A DNA stretch of 6,708 nucleotides from NCBI GenBank assembly GCA_029067025.1, contig JAIEFH010000072.1, positions 1 to 6,708 on the forward strand. Direction: 5' to 3'. The notes under the pieces are model-generated. The model did no database searches. It was not told the origin of the DNA and worked only from the letters and a program-made list of their open reading frames with translations. The translations under genes and the position numbers were made by a program. This DNA comes from Oscillospiraceae bacterium (GTDB lineage Bacteria > Bacillota > Clostridia > Oscillospirales > Oscillospiraceae). Below are positions 6,046-6,708 of the stretch, one piece after another. Each line of letters starts with the position of its first letter. Position 1 is the first letter of the stretch.

Positions 6046-6708
6046 ATGAAGTGTGCTGTTACGGCTTCGACGAAAACAACAACAAAAGAATATGTCACTG
6101 TCCCAATTACATACCGCTCACTCTTTTGGCTGTTCCTGTTCGGGAGTGTGGCCGGATTTGTTTTGGAGGGGCTGTGGTGTATTTTAGAAAAGGGTGCATG
6201 GGAAAGCCATACCGCTACAATTTGGGGGCCGTTTTGTGTCATTTACGGCTTTGGTGCGGCAACGGTCTATCTGCTCTCAACGGCCTTGAAAGGAAAGGGC
6301 CTGCCGCTTCAATTTATCCTTTTTTCTATCATCGGGGCATTGGTGGAATATTTCGGCAGCCTATTTCAAGAGATTGTTTATCACTCAATGACATGGGATT
6401 ACAGTGACCATTTTATGAATATTGATGGGCGGGTCAGCCTTCCAATGTCGCTGATTTGGGGCGTCTTGGGAACTGCTTCTGTGCGGTTTGTATTTCCCGC
6501 ATTTGTCCAGCTCCTCAACAAAATGGAGGGGAAATTTTGGAGGATCGGTTGCATTGCCCTTTCTGTGTTCATGGCAGTAAATCTTTTATTATCGTCAGCG
6601 GCGGTTATGCGGTGGAAAGACAGGTTGACAGATCATACCCCAGCTGCAAACGCTTTTGAGCAATTACTTGATAACACCTACGATATCGACTTTATGAAAA
6701 AGAACTAT
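6046..6708 (+). CDS. PF06541-type multi-span membrane protein (putative ABC-transporter type IV/CmpB family), 3' partial
   Basis: ATG 6046 follows AAGGAGGT (6032-6039) by 6 nt and the frame stays open for 221 codons to the window edge. Hydrophobic spans lie at about residues 25-44, 59-79, 89-108, 133-154 and 166-187. The family pattern is clear: IWGPFCVIYGFGA near 59-71, EYFGS at 101-105, WDYSDHFMNIDGRVSLPMSL at 117-136, then WGVLG. The N-terminal ~22 residues are polar and Thr-rich; the last visible part (~188-221) is soluble and charged. Despite the family name there is no ATPase motif, and the function of these proteins is not well established. It has its own probable promoter and lies behind the ABC operon's stem-loop, so it is likely a separate unit, possibly under the same regulator. 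The length beyond 221 residues is unknown. Confidence 0.85.
   Translation, partial: MKCAVTASTKTTTKEYVTVPITYRSLFWLFLFGSVAGFVLEGLWCILEKGAWESHTATIWGPFCVIYGFGAATVYLLSTALKGKGLPLQFILFSIIGALVEYFGSLFQEIVYHSMTWDYSDHFMNIDGRVSLPMSLIWGVLGTASVRFVFPAFVQLLNKMEGKFWRIGCIALSVFMAVNLLLSSAAVMRWKDRLTDHTPAANAFEQLLDNTYDIDFMKKNY

Noticed and set aside
6051..6407. 118-codon frame on the + strand inside the last gene
   Set aside because: It is out of frame with ATG 6046, whose frame has a perfect ribosome binding site, stays open to the window end and encodes a recognisable membrane-protein family.
1..6708. CRISPR array, tRNA or rRNA gene, insertion sequence or attachment site
   Set aside because: No spaced long repeats, no tRNA-like cloverleaf, no transposase or integrase frame and no terminal inverted repeats were seen.

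Overview
The window reads like chromosomal or mobile-element DNA from a Gram-positive Bacillota (Firmicutes), most likely a gut-type Clostridia. The reasons are the strong AAGGAGG-type ribosome binding sites, TTG and GTG starts backed by good Shine-Dalgarno sequences, an OmpR-type two-component system next to an ABC-2 exporter, and a PF06541-type membrane protein. A genus cannot be named from the sequence alone.

Layout, all on the + strand. (1) 2-73: the last codons of an unrecognised gene. (2) 100-894: an AT-rich class I SAM-dependent methyltransferase broken by a one-base loss near 243 and a one-base gain near 477, followed by a terminator hairpin. (3) 1072-2807: a response regulator and a histidine kinase overlapping by ATGA. 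(4) 2808-2891: a compact control region with four TTTCACA-type repeats at an exact 11-bp period, a -10-like box, and a near-perfect 15-bp hairpin that contains the next gene's ribosome binding site. (5) 2892-5895: a 50-residue single-span membrane protein, an ABC ATPase and two six-span ABC-2 permeases, all overlapping or nearly so. (6) 5911-5948: a 13-bp stem-loop. (7) 5989-6008: a sequence echoing the downstream end of the control region in (4). (8) 6046-6708: a PF06541-type membrane protein that runs off the window.

The core is a sense-and-export cassette. The kinase has almost no extracellular loop and so resembles intramembrane-sensing kinases, which commonly pair with ABC transporters in peptide or drug resistance. 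The regulator probably binds the 11-bp repeats and switches on the small protein plus ATPase plus two permeases. The hairpin just after the repeats would block read-through from the kinase gene, while a transcript starting at the local promoter would lack most of its left arm. The exported substrate cannot be read from the sequence.

The most noteworthy items are the 50-aa membrane protein, the four-repeat operator with its hairpin, and the related element before the last gene. The two-component/ABC-2 architecture itself is a known type.
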